Assembly (NCBI GenBank): GCA_028712075.1
Contig: JAQTQX010000017.1
Location: forward strand, 33,505-97,504
From: Desulfuromonadaceae bacterium
GTDB taxonomy: Bacteria; Desulfobacterota; Desulfuromonadia; Geobacterales; Pseudopelobacteraceae
DNA: 64,000 nucleotides
Reading direction: 5' to 3'
Shown here: positions 37,583-49,146 of the stretch, in pieces
Layout: each line of letters begins with the position of its first letter
How positions within the stretch are numbered: the first letter of the stretch is position 1
Position numbers and translations under genes: made by a program
The notes under the pieces: model-generated
Database searches by the model: none
What the model saw: the letters and a program-made list of their open reading frames with translations, nothing else
Told to the model about the DNA's origin: nothing

Positions 37583-38848
37583 ATGGAACAGATCCTTTTC
37601 CGACATAACCGTCCCGGCCGCTCAGTATCTTTTGCCGAATACCGGAGTGAGGGGGGCTTTACCGCGCTGAAAACGGCGCTCAAAGAGATGTCAACAAACG
37701 AAGTGCAGCAGTCGGTGATCGATTCCGGTCTGCGTGGACGTGGTGGAGCCGGTTTTCCGACCGGTAAGAAATGGTCGTTTGTACCGCGCAACCTGCCGGG
37801 GCCACGCTGGCTGATCTGTAACTGCGATGAAATGGAACCGGGCACCTACAAGGATCGAATCCTGCTTGAAGCCAATCCCTACTCTCTGGTTGAAGGGATC
37901 ACATTGGCATGCTACGCCATCGGAGTTCGTCACGCCTTTATATTTATCCGGCGCGGTTATGAGCAGGCCGCTATCAACCTGCGCAGGGCCATTGCTGAAG
38001 CAAACGGAGCCGGCTTTCTCGGCGAAAACATCCTGGGAAGCGGTTTTTCCTGCGACATCGACGTGCATGTCTCCGCCGGTCGCTACATCTGCGGCGAGGA
38101 AACCGCCCTGATAAATGCATTAGAGGGAAAACGGGCCAATCCTCGCGCCAAACCACCGTTCCCGGCGGTCAAGGGATTGTGGGGCGGCCCGACGGTTGTA
38201 AACAACGTGGAGAGCCTGGCAAATATCCCGTACATCATCTCAAATGGTCCTGAATGGTTCAAGGCAACCGCCGCCACGCCGGAGGCGGCCGGGATGAAAC
38301 TCTTCTGTGTCAGCGGCCACGTAGTCAACCCAGCCTGCTTCGAGCTCCCGCTTGGCATGCCACTGGGCGAGATCATCGAAGGCCCCTGCGGCGGCATGCG
38401 GCAGGGGAGCAGATTCAAAGCCTGCCTGCCAGGCGGAGCGTCCACACCCTATTTCACAATAGAACAGTGGGACGTGCCCATGGATTTTGACCCGGTCGCC
38501 AAGGCCGGTTCGCGCCTCGGCACCGGTGGCATTGTGGTCTTTGACCAGAACACCTGCATGGTGGCTGCAACGCTCAATCTTGTCCGTTTCTATGCCCGCG
38601 AATCATGCGGCTGGTGCACCCCCTGCCGCGAGGGGTTACCGTTTGTCGTACACTTGCTGGAACATATCGAGAATGGTCGGGGGAGCGAGGAACATATCGA
38701 CATCCTGCGGGAGCACGTCAAACATCTGAATCAAGCCTTCTGCGCCCTGGCACCCGGAGCAATGGGGCCGCTGGACGGATTGCTGCAGCACTTTGAGGAT
38801 GAGGTGAGGGAGCATATCGCCACGGGAAAATGTCCATGCCGAAACTGA
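37583..38848 (+). CDS. nuoF: NADH-quinone oxidoreductase subunit F
   Basis: NADH-oxidising flavoprotein, 421 residues. GLRGRGGAGFPTGKKW binds NADH/FMN, EPGTYKDRIL follows, and ESCGWCTPCREG with a later Cys (NQAFCALAPGA) holds the N3 4Fe-4S cluster. The end overlaps nuoG by about 13-19 bases. Confidence 0.95.
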   Translation: MEQILFRHNRPGRSVSFAEYRSEGGFTALKTALKEMSTNEVQQSVIDSGLRGRGGAGFPTGKKWSFVPRNLPGPRWLICNCDEMEPGTYKDRILLEANPYSLVEGITLACYAIGVRHAFIFIRRGYEQAAINLRRAIAEANGAGFLGENILGSGFSCDIDVHVSAGRYICGEETALINALEGKRANPRAKPPFPAVKGLWGGPTVVNNVESLANIPYIISNGPEWFKATAATPEAAGMKLFCVSGHVVNPACFELPLGMPLGEIIEGPCGGMRQGSRFKACLPGGASTPYFTIEQWDVPMDFDPVAKAGSRLGTGGIVVFDQNTCMVAATLNLVRFYARESCGWCTPCREGLPFVVHLLEHIENGRGSEEHIDILREHVKHLNQAFCALAPGAMGPLDGLLQHFEDEVREHIATGKCPCRN

Positions 38849-40734
38849 TTATAGACAATATACCGGTTGAGGTCGCCGAAGGGACCACAGTGCTGGAAGC
38901 CGCTCAATCGGTGGACATCCCGATCCCGCACTTCTGCTGGCACCCGGCTCTCGGTAAAGCCGGAGCCTGCCGGGTCTGCGCCGTCAAGATGCTGGATGGG
39001 CCGGTCAAGGGTATCCAGATGTCCTGCATGCTGCCGGTGATGGAAGAGATGGTGGTTTCCACCACCGATCCCGAAGCCATGGCCATGCGCAGGAGTGTCA
39101 TCGAGTGGCTGATGATCAACCACCCCCACGACTGTCCGGTGTGCGACGAAGGGGGCGAATGCCAGCTTCAGGACTATACCATTGCCGGCGGACATGGCAT
39201 CCGCCGCTACACCGGCACAAAGCGTACCCACGTTAATCAGCAGCTCGGTCCATACATTGAACATGAAATGAACCGCTGTATCCAGTGTTACCGCTGTGTC
39301 CGTTTTTATCAGGAGTACGCGGGGGGCACCGACTTCGGCGTCATGGGCAGCGCCGGGAGGGTCTATTTCGGACGTTTTCAGGATGGCCCACTGGAATCAC
39401 CCTTTTCCGGCAACCTGGTGGATATCTGCCCCACCGGTGTCTTCACCGATAAAACTGCCCGCTTTCGCGCCCGCTACTGGGATTATGATATGGCGCCATC
39501 GATTTGTCAGGAGTGCTCGCTGGGGTGCAGCATCACCCCGGTTGCCCGCTACCGGGAATTACTCAAGATCATCGGACGGAGAAATGACGCGGTCAACGCC
39601 TGGTTCATCTGCGATCGGGGACGTTTTTCGGCGGCGACTCCGGTCAATAACCCGCTCCGTCCTCGAACACCCCGGATTGAAGGCCGGGAAGCTGGGTGGG
39701 ATTCTGCGCTTGATGCAATTGTGCAGCGCGTCTCAGAACTGTTGAAGAACCATGGTCCGGGCTGCATCGCGCTGGTTGGTTCCCAAAGACTCTCACTTGA
39801 AGGAATGGCTCTCTTGCCGGAATTGTCCACAATTATGTTGGCTGACGCACCCTGCTATTTTTGTGACGAAAGGGAGCGCGTACAGACCAGTGCGGCTGTG
39901 ACCGGACTGACTGGAGCAATATCCGCTTCGATGGCCGATATCCGGCAGGCCGACTGTATCGCAATTGTCGATGTAGACCTCATGGCAGAAGCTCCGATGA
40001 TGGTGCTGGCGGTGCGACAGGCGTGGCGCTCCGGAGCCGGGGTGTATAGTATAGGTGAAACAGTGGATCTTCCCTGCGAATGTACCGCCGTCGCCACGCT
40101 GGACGACGTTCCACTTGCCACGGCGCAACGACCGGTCATCATCTGTGGAACATCCGGATTCACGACGGCTCGCCAATATGTCTCGCTACCCATGGCAAAA
40201 GGTGAACCGGTAAAGATTTCCTGTATCCTTCCGGGCCCCAACTCCTTCAGTGCAGCCCTGTTTTCACATGAACATGCCGCGATATCTCTGGAACAGGCCA
40301 TCAGCAGTGGCCGGATTAAAGGCATCATTGCCGTTGAAGCCGACATTCCACCAGAACTGTCGGCCGATATTCCCGTCATTGCCGCGCTGGACTGGCGAAA
40401 CACTGATACAGTTGCTGCAGCGCAGATTATTCTGCCCACTACGGCATGGGCCGAGATGGACGGAACCTGCATCAACAACGAAGGGCGGGCCCAACACTTC
40501 AGGAAGACAATGAATCCGGGACTGCCAGTTCATGGCCTGAATCCGGCCGGTCACCCGTCGCACCTTCATCGTACAATTCCGCCGGGTGGCGATCTCCGGC
40601 CGGCCTGGCAGATCATTGACGAGCTGATAGTCCGGATGGGGGGTACCCGGACTACGGAACAACTGAACGGAAAATGGGAGAAACTACGACACCTAGATGC
40701 AGAAGGAGACGGATTGCCTATCTATGAGCTATGA
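38836..40734 (+). CDS. nuoG: NADH-quinone oxidoreductase subunit G
   Basis: About 632 residues. N-terminal 2Fe-2S domain (HFCWHPALGKAGACRVC), a His-Cys 4Fe-4S cluster (HPHDCPVCDEGGECQLQD), a second 4Fe-4S site (CIQCYRCVRF), the usual extra cluster (CQECSLGCSITP) and a molybdopterin-oxidoreductase-like region that no longer binds molybdenum. ATG 38836 and 38830 are both possible; either overlaps nuoF. Confidence 0.93.
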   Translation: MPKLIIDNIPVEVAEGTTVLEAAQSVDIPIPHFCWHPALGKAGACRVCAVKMLDGPVKGIQMSCMLPVMEEMVVSTTDPEAMAMRRSVIEWLMINHPHDCPVCDEGGECQLQDYTIAGGHGIRRYTGTKRTHVNQQLGPYIEHEMNRCIQCYRCVRFYQEYAGGTDFGVMGSAGRVYFGRFQDGPLESPFSGNLVDICPTGVFTDKTARFRARYWDYDMAPSICQECSLGCSITPVARYRELLKIIGRRNDAVNAWFICDRGRFSAATPVNNPLRPRTPRIEGREAGWDSALDAIVQRVSELLKNHGPGCIALVGSQRLSLEGMALLPELSTIMLADAPCYFCDERERVQTSAAVTGLTGAISASMADIRQADCIAIVDVDLMAEAPMMVLAVRQAWRSGAGVYSIGETVDLPCECTAVATLDDVPLATAQRPVIICGTSGFTTARQYVSLPMAKGEPVKISCILPGPNSFSAALFSHEHAAISLEQAISSGRIKGIIAVEADIPPELSADIPVIAALDWRNTDTVAAAQIILPTTAWAEMDGTCINNEGRAQHFRKTMNPGLPVHGLNPAGHPSHLHRTIPPGGDLRPAWQIIDELIVRMGGTRTTEQLNGKWEKLRHLDAEGDGLPIYEL

Positions 40735-41716
40735 CCCGATCGACATAGGCATTATGTTCGCCAAGATAGCCCTGGTTTTTTTCGTGATTCTAACCCTGGC
40801 GGCGTATCTTGTGTTTGCCGAGCGGAAGGTGCTGGCCTGGATTCAGGACCGTAAAGGCCCCAACAGGGTTGGCCCGTTCGGTCTGCTGCAGCCGCTGGCC
40901 GACCTGATCAAATTGCTGACCAAAGAGGACTTTCGGCCGGCAGGATCCGATAAGTGGCTGTTCTACCTTGCTCCCGCCATGGCTGCGATTCCGGCCATCA
41001 TGATTTTTTCCGTGATTCCCTTCGGCTCTCCGGTAACGCTCTTTGGCCATCAGGTGCAGCTGCAGGTGGCTGATCTGAACGTGGGGCTGTTGTTGTTCAT
41101 GGCGCTTTCCGCAATCGCGGTCTATGGCGTGGCGCTGGGAGGATGGGCATCCAACTCCAAATACGCCCTGTTGGGAAGCATCCGAGGTCTGGCCCAGTTG
41201 ATTTCTTATGAGCTCTCCATGGGGCTGGCACTGGTGCCGGTGGTGATGCTGGCGCGTTCATTCCGTCTGTCCGATATAGTTAATGCCCAGGAAGGGTGCT
41301 GGTTCATTGTCTATCAGCCGGTAGCTTTTGTTATCTTCCTGATCAGCATTGCCGCCGAATGCAAGCGTATCCCATTTGACCTCCCTGAGGCGGAGGGGGA
41401 ACTGGTGGCAGGTTTTCATACCGAATACTCCGGCATGCGCTTCGGTCTGTTTTTTGTGGGGGAGTACATCAACATAATCGTACTTGGCGGCTTGGCTGCC
41501 ACCTTTTTCCTCGGAGGCTGGCACGGCCCGCTGCTGCCTCCGGTGGTCTGGTTTTCTCTGAAGGTGCTGGCATTTGCCTTCCTCTTTATCTGGATTCGCG
41601 GCACCTTGCCGAGGCTGCGCTATGACCAGCTGATGCATTTCTGCTGGAAGGTGCTGACTCCGCTGGCGCTGATAAATGTCTTGGTGACGGCGTGGTGGAT
41701 GGTGTTGCGGGGGTAA
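40724..41716 (+). CDS. nuoH: NADH-quinone oxidoreductase subunit H
   Basis: Membrane subunit at the quinone cavity, about 330 residues. [40 protein letters not shown] and [20 protein letters not shown] are family signatures. Start MSYDPIDI at 40724 lies inside the end of nuoG; the upstream in-frame ATG at 40697 covers the ribosome site AAGGAG. Confidence 0.94.
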   Translation: MSYDPIDIGIMFAKIALVFFVILTLAAYLVFAERKVLAWIQDRKGPNRVGPFGLLQPLADLIKLLTKEDFRPAGSDKWLFYLAPAMAAIPAIMIFSVIPFGSPVTLFGHQVQLQVADLNVGLLLFMALSAIAVYGVALGGWASNSKYALLGSIRGLAQLISYELSMGLALVPVVMLARSFRLSDIVNAQEGCWFIVYQPVAFVIFLISIAAECKRIPFDLPEAEGELVAGFHTEYSGMRFGLFFVGEYINIIVLGGLAATFFLGGWHGPLLPPVVWFSLKVLAFAFLFIWIRGTLPRLRYDQLMHFCWKVLTPLALINVLVTAWWMVLRG

Positions 41717-41717
41717 G

Positions 41718-42248
41718 ATGAAAATAGTATCCGACATAACAGCCATTATGACCGGAATGTGGATTACCTGGAAGCATATCTTCCGGCGCCCGGTGACTAT
41801 TCAATACCCGGAGCAGAAACGCACCCCGTATCCCCGTTACCGGGCCCGGATTGTGCTGACCCGCGACCCGGACGGCGGCGAGCGCTGTGTCGCCTGCCAG
41901 CTCTGCTCTGCTGCCTGCCCGGTAGACTGCATCTCCATGCAGGCAGCAGAAGGTGTCGGCGGCAGGCGCTACGCGGAGTGGTTCCGGATCAATTTCTCCC
42001 GCTGCATTTTTTGTGGTCTCTGCGCCGAGGCATGCCCTACTCTGGCGATTCAGATGACACCGGATTTTGAAATCTGCGAACGGGACATCATGGCACTGGT
42101 GTACGAAAAGGAACATCTGTTGATCGACGGTTGCGGGAAGTCGTCGGAGTACAACTATTATCGTCATGCCGGCATCGGCGTAACCCAACCTCGCGGCACC
42201 GGGAATGAAGAAAGGTTGCCGGTGGATGTGCGAGGATTGTTGCCCTGA
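41718..42248 (+). CDS. nuoI: NADH-quinone oxidoreductase subunit I
   Basis: 176 residues, two 4Fe-4S clusters: [16 protein letters not shown] and [16 protein letters not shown]. The N-terminal helix lies on the membrane. It passes electrons to the N2 cluster in NuoB. Two bases after nuoH; nuoJ starts one base past its stop. Confidence 0.95.
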   Translation: MKIVSDITAIMTGMWITWKHIFRRPVTIQYPEQKRTPYPRYRARIVLTRDPDGGERCVACQLCSAACPVDCISMQAAEGVGGRRYAEWFRINFSRCIFCGLCAEACPTLAIQMTPDFEICERDIMALVYEKEHLLIDGCGKSSEYNYYRHAGIGVTQPRGTGNEERLPVDVRGLLP

Positions 42249-42249
42249 C

Positions 42250-42738
42250 ATGGAACAGACACTCTTCTACATACTTGCAGCCGTCACCGTCGTCGCCACT
42301 GTTTTCGCCATCAGCGAGAAACATCCGGTACACGCCATCGTTTACCTGGTGACTTCCTTCTTTGCCCTGGCTGCCCTTTTCTATCTGTTGGCCGCGCCGC
42401 TGATTGCAATGTTTGAAGTAATTATCTATGCCGGGGCGATCATGGTGCTCTTCATGTTTGTAATCATGATGCTGGATCTGGGTCACCCTGAAAACTCGGC
42501 ACGTCCGGGCTTTTGGCAATGGCTGCCGGCGCTGCTGTTGGCAGGAGCCACACTGGTCGCTTTGGGTATATTGATGTCGAACCGGATTTCCATTCCAGAC
42601 AAAGCAGCAGTGGTGAGTATCCGCGATGTTGCTGTAATGCTCTTCCAAAAATACGGCGTCGCAATTGAGATCATCTCCATGCAGCTTTTATTTGCGGCGG
42701 TCGGGGCATTCTATTTGGGCAGAAGGGGAAAACAATGA
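42250..42738 (+). CDS. nuoJ: NADH-quinone oxidoreductase subunit J
   Basis: 162 residues from MEQTLFYILAAVTV. Five membrane helices with HAIVYLVTSFFALAALFYLL and FEVIIYAGAIMVLFMFVIMM, the conserved pi-bulge helix. The upstream ATG at 42205 is inside nuoI and lacks the family N-terminus. It overlaps nuoK by four bases. Confidence 0.93.
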   Translation: MEQTLFYILAAVTVVATVFAISEKHPVHAIVYLVTSFFALAALFYLLAAPLIAMFEVIIYAGAIMVLFMFVIMMLDLGHPENSARPGFWQWLPALLLAGATLVALGILMSNRISIPDKAAVVSIRDVAVMLFQKYGVAIEIISMQLLFAAVGAFYLGRRGKQ

Positions 42739-43091
42739 TTGTGCCTCTTCAGCATGTGTTGATTCTGGCTTCCCTCCTCTTTTGCCTTGGGCTTGTCTGC
42801 GTATTGATTTGGCGCTCCAACATTATCATGCTGCTGATCGGCATCGAGATCATGCTCAACGCCGCCATGCTGGTCTTCGTGGGGGGCGCCAACCACTGGG
42901 GTATGGCTGACGGGCAGATATTCGCCCTGATGATCATGGCCATGACCTCAACCGAGGTTTCCCTCGCGCTGGCCATGGTAGTCTACCTGTACCGGCGGCG
43001 AAAATCTGTGGATGTCGATGAATTGACCAACCAAAGGCCCCTGGGTCACACTGAAGCCTCTACGGATACAGCGGTGAGTCAACAACCATGA
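42735..43091 (+). CDS. nuoK: NADH-quinone oxidoreductase subunit K
   Basis: 118 residues, three helices with the two conserved membrane Glu (LIGIEIMLNAAMLVF and MTSTEVSLALAMVV), homologous to MrpC. The C-terminal 15-20 residues are an extra polar tail. It overlaps nuoN by four bases; in standard operons nuoL would come here. Confidence 0.93.
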   Translation: MIVPLQHVLILASLLFCLGLVCVLIWRSNIIMLLIGIEIMLNAAMLVFVGGANHWGMADGQIFALMIMAMTSTEVSLALAMVVYLYRRRKSVDVDELTNQRPLGHTEASTDTAVSQQP

Positions 43092-44491
43092 TGGCCACTG
43101 ATTTTTGGATAGCCCTGCCGCTGCTCCTTCTGGCCGTTGGTGCCTTGGTGACACTGGTTGTCGGTGCGATATCCCGTAACGACAGCAGCGGGTATATCAT
43201 CGCAATTATATCAGCACTGGGAGCGGCGTGTTGTACCCTGCAGGCACCACCAGTCGGGATGGTTTCGACTCTGGGGCTTTCTTCCACCAGCACTGTCCGT
43301 CTCTTTACGTCGCTATTTTGTCTGATGGCCGCTGCAGTTTTAGTGCTTTCGAAAGAATATAATAAGCACGGTGGAAACCGTGGTGAGGAATACCCCGCCA
43401 CCATTCTCTTTACCGCATTCGGTATGGCGGCACTCGCTTCTGCCACCAGCCTGTTGACTCTCTTCCTTGGGCTTGAAGCGATGACCTTCGGCTTCTATAT
43501 TCTTGTGGCCTCTGATCTGAAACGTGAAGCCTCCGTAGAAACCGGCCTGAAATACCTGTTGATCGGAGCGCTCAGTTCAGCCTTTCTGGCGTTCGGCATT
43601 GCCCTCATATACAGTGTCAGCGGTTCACTTGCCATTACACAGGCAATGCAGACAACATTGGCAGGGAGCTCCGTAAATCCTGTTGCCGTTGCCGGATGGT
43701 GTTTTTTGCTCTTTGGGATGGCTTTCAAACTTTCACTGGTACCGGCTCACCTCTGGACACCGGATGTGTACGATGGCACGCCAGCCCCGGTAACGGCATT
43801 CCTGTCAGGAGGGTCTAAAGGCGCATCTTTGTTGTTTCTCCTGATATTGCTGCCTCAGGCAGCCGACGCGGGCATGCTGCGTCTGCCGTTCTGGTGGTTT
43901 GCGTTACTCTCCATGCTGATCGGCAATTTGTCTGCCCTCCGTGAAAACCGCATTCGCCGTCTGCTGGCCTACTCTTCTATTGCACATATGGGGTATGTAG
44001 CATTGGCACTCGTGGCTGGGTCGTTCAGTGGCTACCAGGCAGCTGCCTATTACGCCGTAGCCTATGGCGTGATCAGTCTGGCCGCCTTTGGTGCAATTGC
44101 CGTTATGGAGCGCAATGGCTGCGGTGCAACGCTTGACGACTATCGTGGCCGTGGCGCACGAAATCCCTTCGCTTCCGGCGTGCTGACTCTGGCCCTGTTT
44201 GCTTTGGCTGGCATCCCGCCTACGGCAGGTTTTACCGGCAAGTTCCTGATTTTCGCTGCGACACTCAAATCCGGCGAAATGACACTGGCGATAATCGGCA
44301 TGTTAACCGTTGCAGTATCCATTTATTATTACCTTCGGGTTATATCGGCTCTTTATTTCAACACTTCTGAACAGACACATCAGGATCAGTGCACCATCGG
44401 CGAGGTTGTGGTGCTGTCGATTGCCTCGGCATCAGTCGTACTGCTCGGGCTGTTTCCGGCACGACTGCTTGCCCTGCTTACATTTCCATAA
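43088..44491 (+). CDS. nuoN: NADH-quinone oxidoreductase subunit N
   Basis: 467 residues, 13-14 helices of the antiporter-like family. SLVPAHLWTPDVYDGTPAPV and AYSSIAHMGYVALAL are diagnostic of NuoN. Last gene of the operon. It follows nuoK directly, so the other two antiporter-like pump subunits, NuoL and NuoM, are not encoded between K and N. Confidence 0.92.
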   Translation: MMATDFWIALPLLLLAVGALVTLVVGAISRNDSSGYIIAIISALGAACCTLQAPPVGMVSTLGLSSTSTVRLFTSLFCLMAAAVLVLSKEYNKHGGNRGEEYPATILFTAFGMAALASATSLLTLFLGLEAMTFGFYILVASDLKREASVETGLKYLLIGALSSAFLAFGIALIYSVSGSLAITQAMQTTLAGSSVNPVAVAGWCFLLFGMAFKLSLVPAHLWTPDVYDGTPAPVTAFLSGGSKGASLLFLLILLPQAADAGMLRLPFWWFALLSMLIGNLSALRENRIRRLLAYSSIAHMGYVALALVAGSFSGYQAAAYYAVAYGVISLAAFGAIAVMERNGCGATLDDYRGRGARNPFASGVLTLALFALAGIPPTAGFTGKFLIFAATLKSGEMTLAIIGMLTVAVSIYYYLRVISALYFNTSEQTHQDQCTIGEVVVLSIASASVVLLGLFPARLLALLTFP

Positions 44492-44738
44492 AAGGCTGAT
44501 TATCTTCAAATATCGGAGTGATTGTCCCGAATCGCCATGTAAAAGACGGCAGCTTAATGTCAAGCCAAGACTGCCTTTATAAAGGGGATAAGGTCTGATA
44601 GATGGACGCCATGCCTTCTTTGCCGCCGCCGGCTGTGTGGCACTGATTACTCTGCTGCTGTTTCATTCCATGATGCGGCAAAAGCAGTAATTCACGGCAG
44701 GATGTTGCCGATGGGATAAAATACGATACACTGTATAT

Positions 44739-45947
44739 ATGAGAAACGACAAGAATGGCAAAGAGCAGGACCATCAGGTCTGTGACCTGCAACTCAATAC
44801 GAGTCGCTACGAACAGTTGCGCCATGCTATTGATCAGCATGCCATCGTCAGCGCCACAGACGAGCATGGCACGATAGTCGAGGTAAACGACAAGTTTTGT
44901 GCAATCAGCGGCTACAGCCGTGAAGAGCTGATCGGCCGGAACCACCGGATTGTCAAATCAGGCATCCATCCGGACTCCCTGTATGCGGAAATGTGGTCCA
45001 CAATTACGAGCGGCAGAGTCTGGCAGGGCACCGTCTGTAACCGCAAGAAAGACGGCGGTCATTATTGGGTTGAAGCAACCATAGTGCCGATCCTCGATGA
45101 ACAGGGACTTCCCTGGCGTTACATATCGATTCGTACCGATTTTACGGCGCTGAAGCAGGCCCACGAACAGCTGGAGCTGGAACTCGGGCGGAGCCGGACG
45201 TTACTTGAGGAGCTGATTGTAGCACGAGATGAGGCGCTTGCCGCTAACCAGGCAAAATCGGTATTTCTTTCCAACATGAGCCATGAACTTCGTACCCCTT
45301 TGAACGCCATCCTCGGCTTTGGTCAGCTGTTAGAGGCTGATGCGGCACTGACACCCGACCAGACCGATTCGGTTCTGGAGATAACCAATGCCGGTCGTCA
45401 CCTGCTTGAACTGGTAAATGAAGTGCTGGATCTGGCCAAAATTGAATCCGGACGGCTGGACCTGACGCTTGGGCCGGTTGACCTGAATGAGCTGGTGGAT
45501 GAGTGCCTCTCCCTGACTCAACCGATGGCCGCAAACCGCGGAATCTGCTTTGCCCTTCCCGCTGTTTCGAGATATACGCTCTATGCTGACCGAACCCGTT
45601 TGAAACAGGCTCTGGTCAATCTGCTCGGTAACGCCGTCAAGTACAATAGCCCCAACGGATTGGTACGACTGGAATATGAACTGCCGGACGAACGGCGCAT
45701 ACGCATTCATGTGCATGACACCGGCGCAGGCATTGCTCCGGAACAGCTGTCGGAACTGTTCCAGCCGTTTCATCGCCTGGGTCAGGAGTTAGGCGAGGTG
45801 GAAGGCACAGGAATCGGACTTGCCATTACCAAACGGTTGATAGAAGCGATGGGAGGAAGCGTTGGCGCTGCCAGCATCGTCGGCGAGGGGAGCGATTTCT
45901 GGCTGGAGTTGCCGCTGGAAGACGGTCTTGGACACCATCATGACTAG
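44739..45947 (+). CDS. PAS sensor histidine kinase
   Basis: 402 residues: a PAS domain (~30-130, [19 protein letters not shown]), coiled coil, HisKA with [16 protein letters not shown], and HATPase with N (LLGNAVKYN), G1 (DTGAGIAPE) and G2 ([12 protein letters not shown]) boxes. No membrane helix, so cytosolic. The PAS type resembles methyl-accepting/aerotaxis PAS. Its stop overlaps the next kinase gene by eight bases. There is no clear ribosome site; a -10-like TACACT lies directly before the ATG. Confidence 0.9.
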   Translation: MRNDKNGKEQDHQVCDLQLNTSRYEQLRHAIDQHAIVSATDEHGTIVEVNDKFCAISGYSREELIGRNHRIVKSGIHPDSLYAEMWSTITSGRVWQGTVCNRKKDGGHYWVEATIVPILDEQGLPWRYISIRTDFTALKQAHEQLELELGRSRTLLEELIVARDEALAANQAKSVFLSNMSHELRTPLNAILGFGQLLEADAALTPDQTDSVLEITNAGRHLLELVNEVLDLAKIESGRLDLTLGPVDLNELVDECLSLTQPMAANRGICFALPAVSRYTLYADRTRLKQALVNLLGNAVKYNSPNGLVRLEYELPDERRIRIHVHDTGAGIAPEQLSELFQPFHRLGQELGEVEGTGIGLAITKRLIEAMGGSVGAASIVGEGSDFWLELPLEDGLGHHHD

Positions 45948-48900
45948 TTTCTCTGTAAACCATGAAACCGGTTGCCGTAAACAGGGCATTCTTTGTCTCC
46001 TCGCCTTGACCGTTGCCGGCGTGGCTGGCAACTATTTGAAATTTCAGATTTTTTTCAACATCGATTTTATTTTCGGCAGTATCTTTGCCATGCTCGCGCT
46101 ACAATTTTTCGGGATCGGGCGCGGCATCATCGTGTCCTTGATAAGCAGCAGCTATCTGTTCTTCAGTTGGGGACACCCATACGCCATCATCATATTGACC
46201 GCCGAAGTTGCCGTTGTCGGCTGGCTGACCGGACGCCGCAACATGGGACTCGTGCTTGCCGATACGCTCTACTGGATCTGTATCGGCATACCAATGGTCT
46301 ATCTTTTCTACCATCTTGCCATGCATTCACCGGCGAGCGCCACCACGTTTGTCATAACCAAGCAAACGGTCAACGGCATCACCAACGCTCTAGTCGCCCG
46401 CCTGATCTTTACCCTGTATGCGTTACGTTTTCGCACGACTCTTGTCTCATACCGTGAGATCGTCTACAACCTGCTGGCCATTTTTGTGCTGTTTCCTGCG
46501 CTGGTCATGCTGGCGGTCGGAAGCAGAACCGATTTCAACGAAACAGACCGCCATATTCGCAACACGTTGCTTCGTGAGAGCCGGCTCGTGGCACAGAGAA
46601 CGGAAACCTGGGTGGCAAACAGAAAAACTGCGATTGTCAATCTGGCAGAAATGGCTGCATCAAGAACCGCCCGGCAGATGCAACCCCATCTGGAGCAGGC
46701 AAAGCGGGCGGATGACAATTTCAAGCGTATCGGGCTTCACGACAGGGAAGCCACTATCATTGCCTACTTTACCCTGCTTGACGATGGACCGGACATCATC
46801 GGTAAAAACTTTGCTGACCGCCCTTTTATTCCGGCGCTCCGGCAAAATCTCAAACCGATGCTCTCGGAAGTGGTTCTCGACAAAGTCGGCGCACCGGTAC
46901 CAATGGTAGCCATGCTTGCGCCGGTGGTCATACAGGGCACATATGGCGGCTATGTCACCGGAATCCTGAGTCTGGAACAGATCCGCAAGTACCTTGACAA
47001 AAGCACGGAAGAGTATTCCGCGTTCTACACATTGCTGGACAAAAACGGCAGCGTAATCATGACCAACCGTAGCGATCAAAAGGTGCTGGCACCCTTTGTT
47101 CGCAGTAAAGGGACAGTCACTCGACTTGACGACAGGATCGGCCAGTGGGTGCCGATCGCCCCCCCCAACTCCCCGATCTCTGAACGCTGGAAGGAATCGT
47201 TCTATATTGCGGAATCCACCATTGGTGATCTGGCCGAATGGAAACTGATTCTGGAGCAGCCGGTGGCTCCTTTCCAGAAAATGCTCTACGACAATTACAC
47301 GCGCAAATTGAGCCTGCTGTTTCTGATTTTGCTCGGGGCATTGGCGCTGGCTGAATTATTAAGCCGTCGATCCATGAATACGCTGGAGAAACTACGTCTG
47401 ATCACTCGCGATCTCCCGGCCAGACAGGCGTCCGGAACACCTATAGACTGGCCTGAAAGCAGCATACAGGAGGCGGATGCACTGATCTGCAATTTCAAGG
47501 AGATGAGCGCAAGCATCCTGCAGCATGTTGCAAAACTGAAACAGGCTAATGATTCGCTGGAGCAGCGAACGCTGCAGGTTGAGCAGATGGCCGGTGAGCA
47601 GCGTTTTATATTAAATTCCATGCCGATTGGCGTACTTTTTCTGAAAGGTCGCAAAGTGCTGATGGCCAACCCCGCTTTTGATTTGACGTTTGGCTACGGG
47701 GTCGGAACAACGAAAGGTATGGACACTTCTGTATTTTATCCCGACAACGAGACGTATGAGCGCGTGGGGAAAGAAGCGTATGCGACGATTGTCGGTGGTG
47801 GAACATATTCCGTTGATTTGATGTTGAAAAAACAGAACGGTTCGCTGATCTGGAGCAACATTGCAGGCCGGGCCGTGAATCCTGAAAAAACCGAAAATGG
47901 CTCCATCTGGATGATCCAGGATATTACCAAACGGAAACAGGCAGAACAGTATCTTCTGGAGTCCAACCAGTTGCTCATGGATGCCAGGGAACAGGCCGAA
48001 TCTGCGAACCGGGCCAAGAGCGACTTTCTTTCACGCATGAGCCATGAGCTGCGGACTCCAATGAACGCTATCATCGGTTTTACGCAACTGCTGGAGGAGG
48101 ACCCGATTCATCAACTTTCTGAAGACCAGCGGGACAGCATCAGTGAAATCAGCAAAGCGGGTGCGCATTTGCTGGAGTTGATTAATGAGGTACTGGATCT
48201 TGCCCGGATAGAAAGTGGGCATCTGGTGCTATCTCCTGAGCCTTTGGAGCCGGAGGAAATCTTTCGGGAATGTCTCAGCCTCTTCATGCCACTGGCAGAA
48301 CAACAAGGCATTACCATGGCTGTCAGTGTGCCGGACGGCGTCCGGATACGCGCGGACCGCTTAAAGCTTCGTCAGGTGCTGTTCAATCTGATCTCAAACG
48401 GGATCAAGTACAATCGCGAAGGCGGGTCAGTCGATATAGACTGTGACGTACTGCCTGAAAGTCTGGTGCGGATCCGGGTTCGTGACACCGGACCCGGTAT
48501 TGAACCTGAATTTCTGCCACGTATGTTTCAGGCATTTGAACGTGCCGCCGCCGTCGACGGCCTGATTGAAGGGACCGGCATCGGCCTGGTCCTGGCAAAG
48601 CGATTAACCGAGGCAATGGGCGGAACAATAGGGTTTGAAACCACCCTTGGCAGCGGCAGCCTCTTTTGGATAGATCTGCCGCAAGCCGGGCAGATGGAAG
48701 AGATCGAAGCATCCCCGTCCGCTCCGACGGTTCCGCTGTCCGTCCCGTCTGCCCGCGAACGTCGGGTGCTGTATATCGAAGACAATCCGGCCAATATGCG
48801 GCTGGTGAAGAAAATAATCTCCGGCCTCGGCGGAGTAGGCCTGTTAATGGCGGAATCTGCTGAGGCAGGGATGGAATTGGTTACAACAGGACAACCGCAT

Positions 48901-49146
48901 CTGATTCTGATGGATATCAACCTGCCGGGCATGGATGGTTTTGAGGCGCTTGCCAGACTGCGGAAGAATCCGGCGACTCGATATATTCCGGTGGTAGCGA
49001 TAACAGCCAGTGCCATGCCGGATCAGGTAACGCGGATAAAAGAGGCCGGTTTTGATGAGTGTCTGACCAAACCGATAAACCTGCAACGCTTTGTTGCCGT
49101 GGTTAACTCGCTGCTGGAGAATCCCGCACAAGGGGAACGAAAATGA
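45940..49146 (+). CDS. Membrane hybrid histidine kinase with receiver domain
   Basis: 1068 residues from [11 protein letters not shown] (the ORF start at 45862 lies in the previous gene). About seven N-terminal membrane helices resembling a MASE1-type sensor; then a large extracytoplasmic dCache-like domain, a further helix, a PAS domain, HisKA ([16 protein letters not shown]), HATPase ([21 protein letters not shown]) and a receiver ([13 protein letters not shown]). Overlaps both neighbours, so the three genes form one operon with the HD-GYP regulator. Confidence 0.9.
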   Translation: MTSFSVNHETGCRKQGILCLLALTVAGVAGNYLKFQIFFNIDFIFGSIFAMLALQFFGIGRGIIVSLISSSYLFFSWGHPYAIIILTAEVAVVGWLTGRRNMGLVLADTLYWICIGIPMVYLFYHLAMHSPASATTFVITKQTVNGITNALVARLIFTLYALRFRTTLVSYREIVYNLLAIFVLFPALVMLAVGSRTDFNETDRHIRNTLLRESRLVAQRTETWVANRKTAIVNLAEMAASRTARQMQPHLEQAKRADDNFKRIGLHDREATIIAYFTLLDDGPDIIGKNFADRPFIPALRQNLKPMLSEVVLDKVGAPVPMVAMLAPVVIQGTYGGYVTGILSLEQIRKYLDKSTEEYSAFYTLLDKNGSVIMTNRSDQKVLAPFVRSKGTVTRLDDRIGQWVPIAPPNSPISERWKESFYIAESTIGDLAEWKLILEQPVAPFQKMLYDNYTRKLSLLFLILLGALALAELLSRRSMNTLEKLRLITRDLPARQASGTPIDWPESSIQEADALICNFKEMSASILQHVAKLKQANDSLEQRTLQVEQMAGEQRFILNSMPIGVLFLKGRKVLMANPAFDLTFGYGVGTTKGMDTSVFYPDNETYERVGKEAYATIVGGGTYSVDLMLKKQNGSLIWSNIAGRAVNPEKTENGSIWMIQDITKRKQAEQYLLESNQLLMDAREQAESANRAKSDFLSRMSHELRTPMNAIIGFTQLLEEDPIHQLSEDQRDSISEISKAGAHLLELINEVLDLARIESGHLVLSPEPLEPEEIFRECLSLFMPLAEQQGITMAVSVPDGVRIRADRLKLRQVLFNLISNGIKYNREGGSVDIDCDVLPESLVRIRVRDTGPGIEPEFLPRMFQAFERAAAVDGLIEGTGIGLVLAKRLTEAMGGTIGFETTLGSGSLFWIDLPQAGQMEEIEASPSAPTVPLSVPSARERRVLYIEDNPANMRLVKKIISGLGGVGLLMAESAEAGMELVTTGQPHLILMDINLPGMDGFEALARLRKNPATRYIPVVAITASAMPDQVTRIKEAGFDECLTKPINLQRFVAVVNSLLENPAQGERK

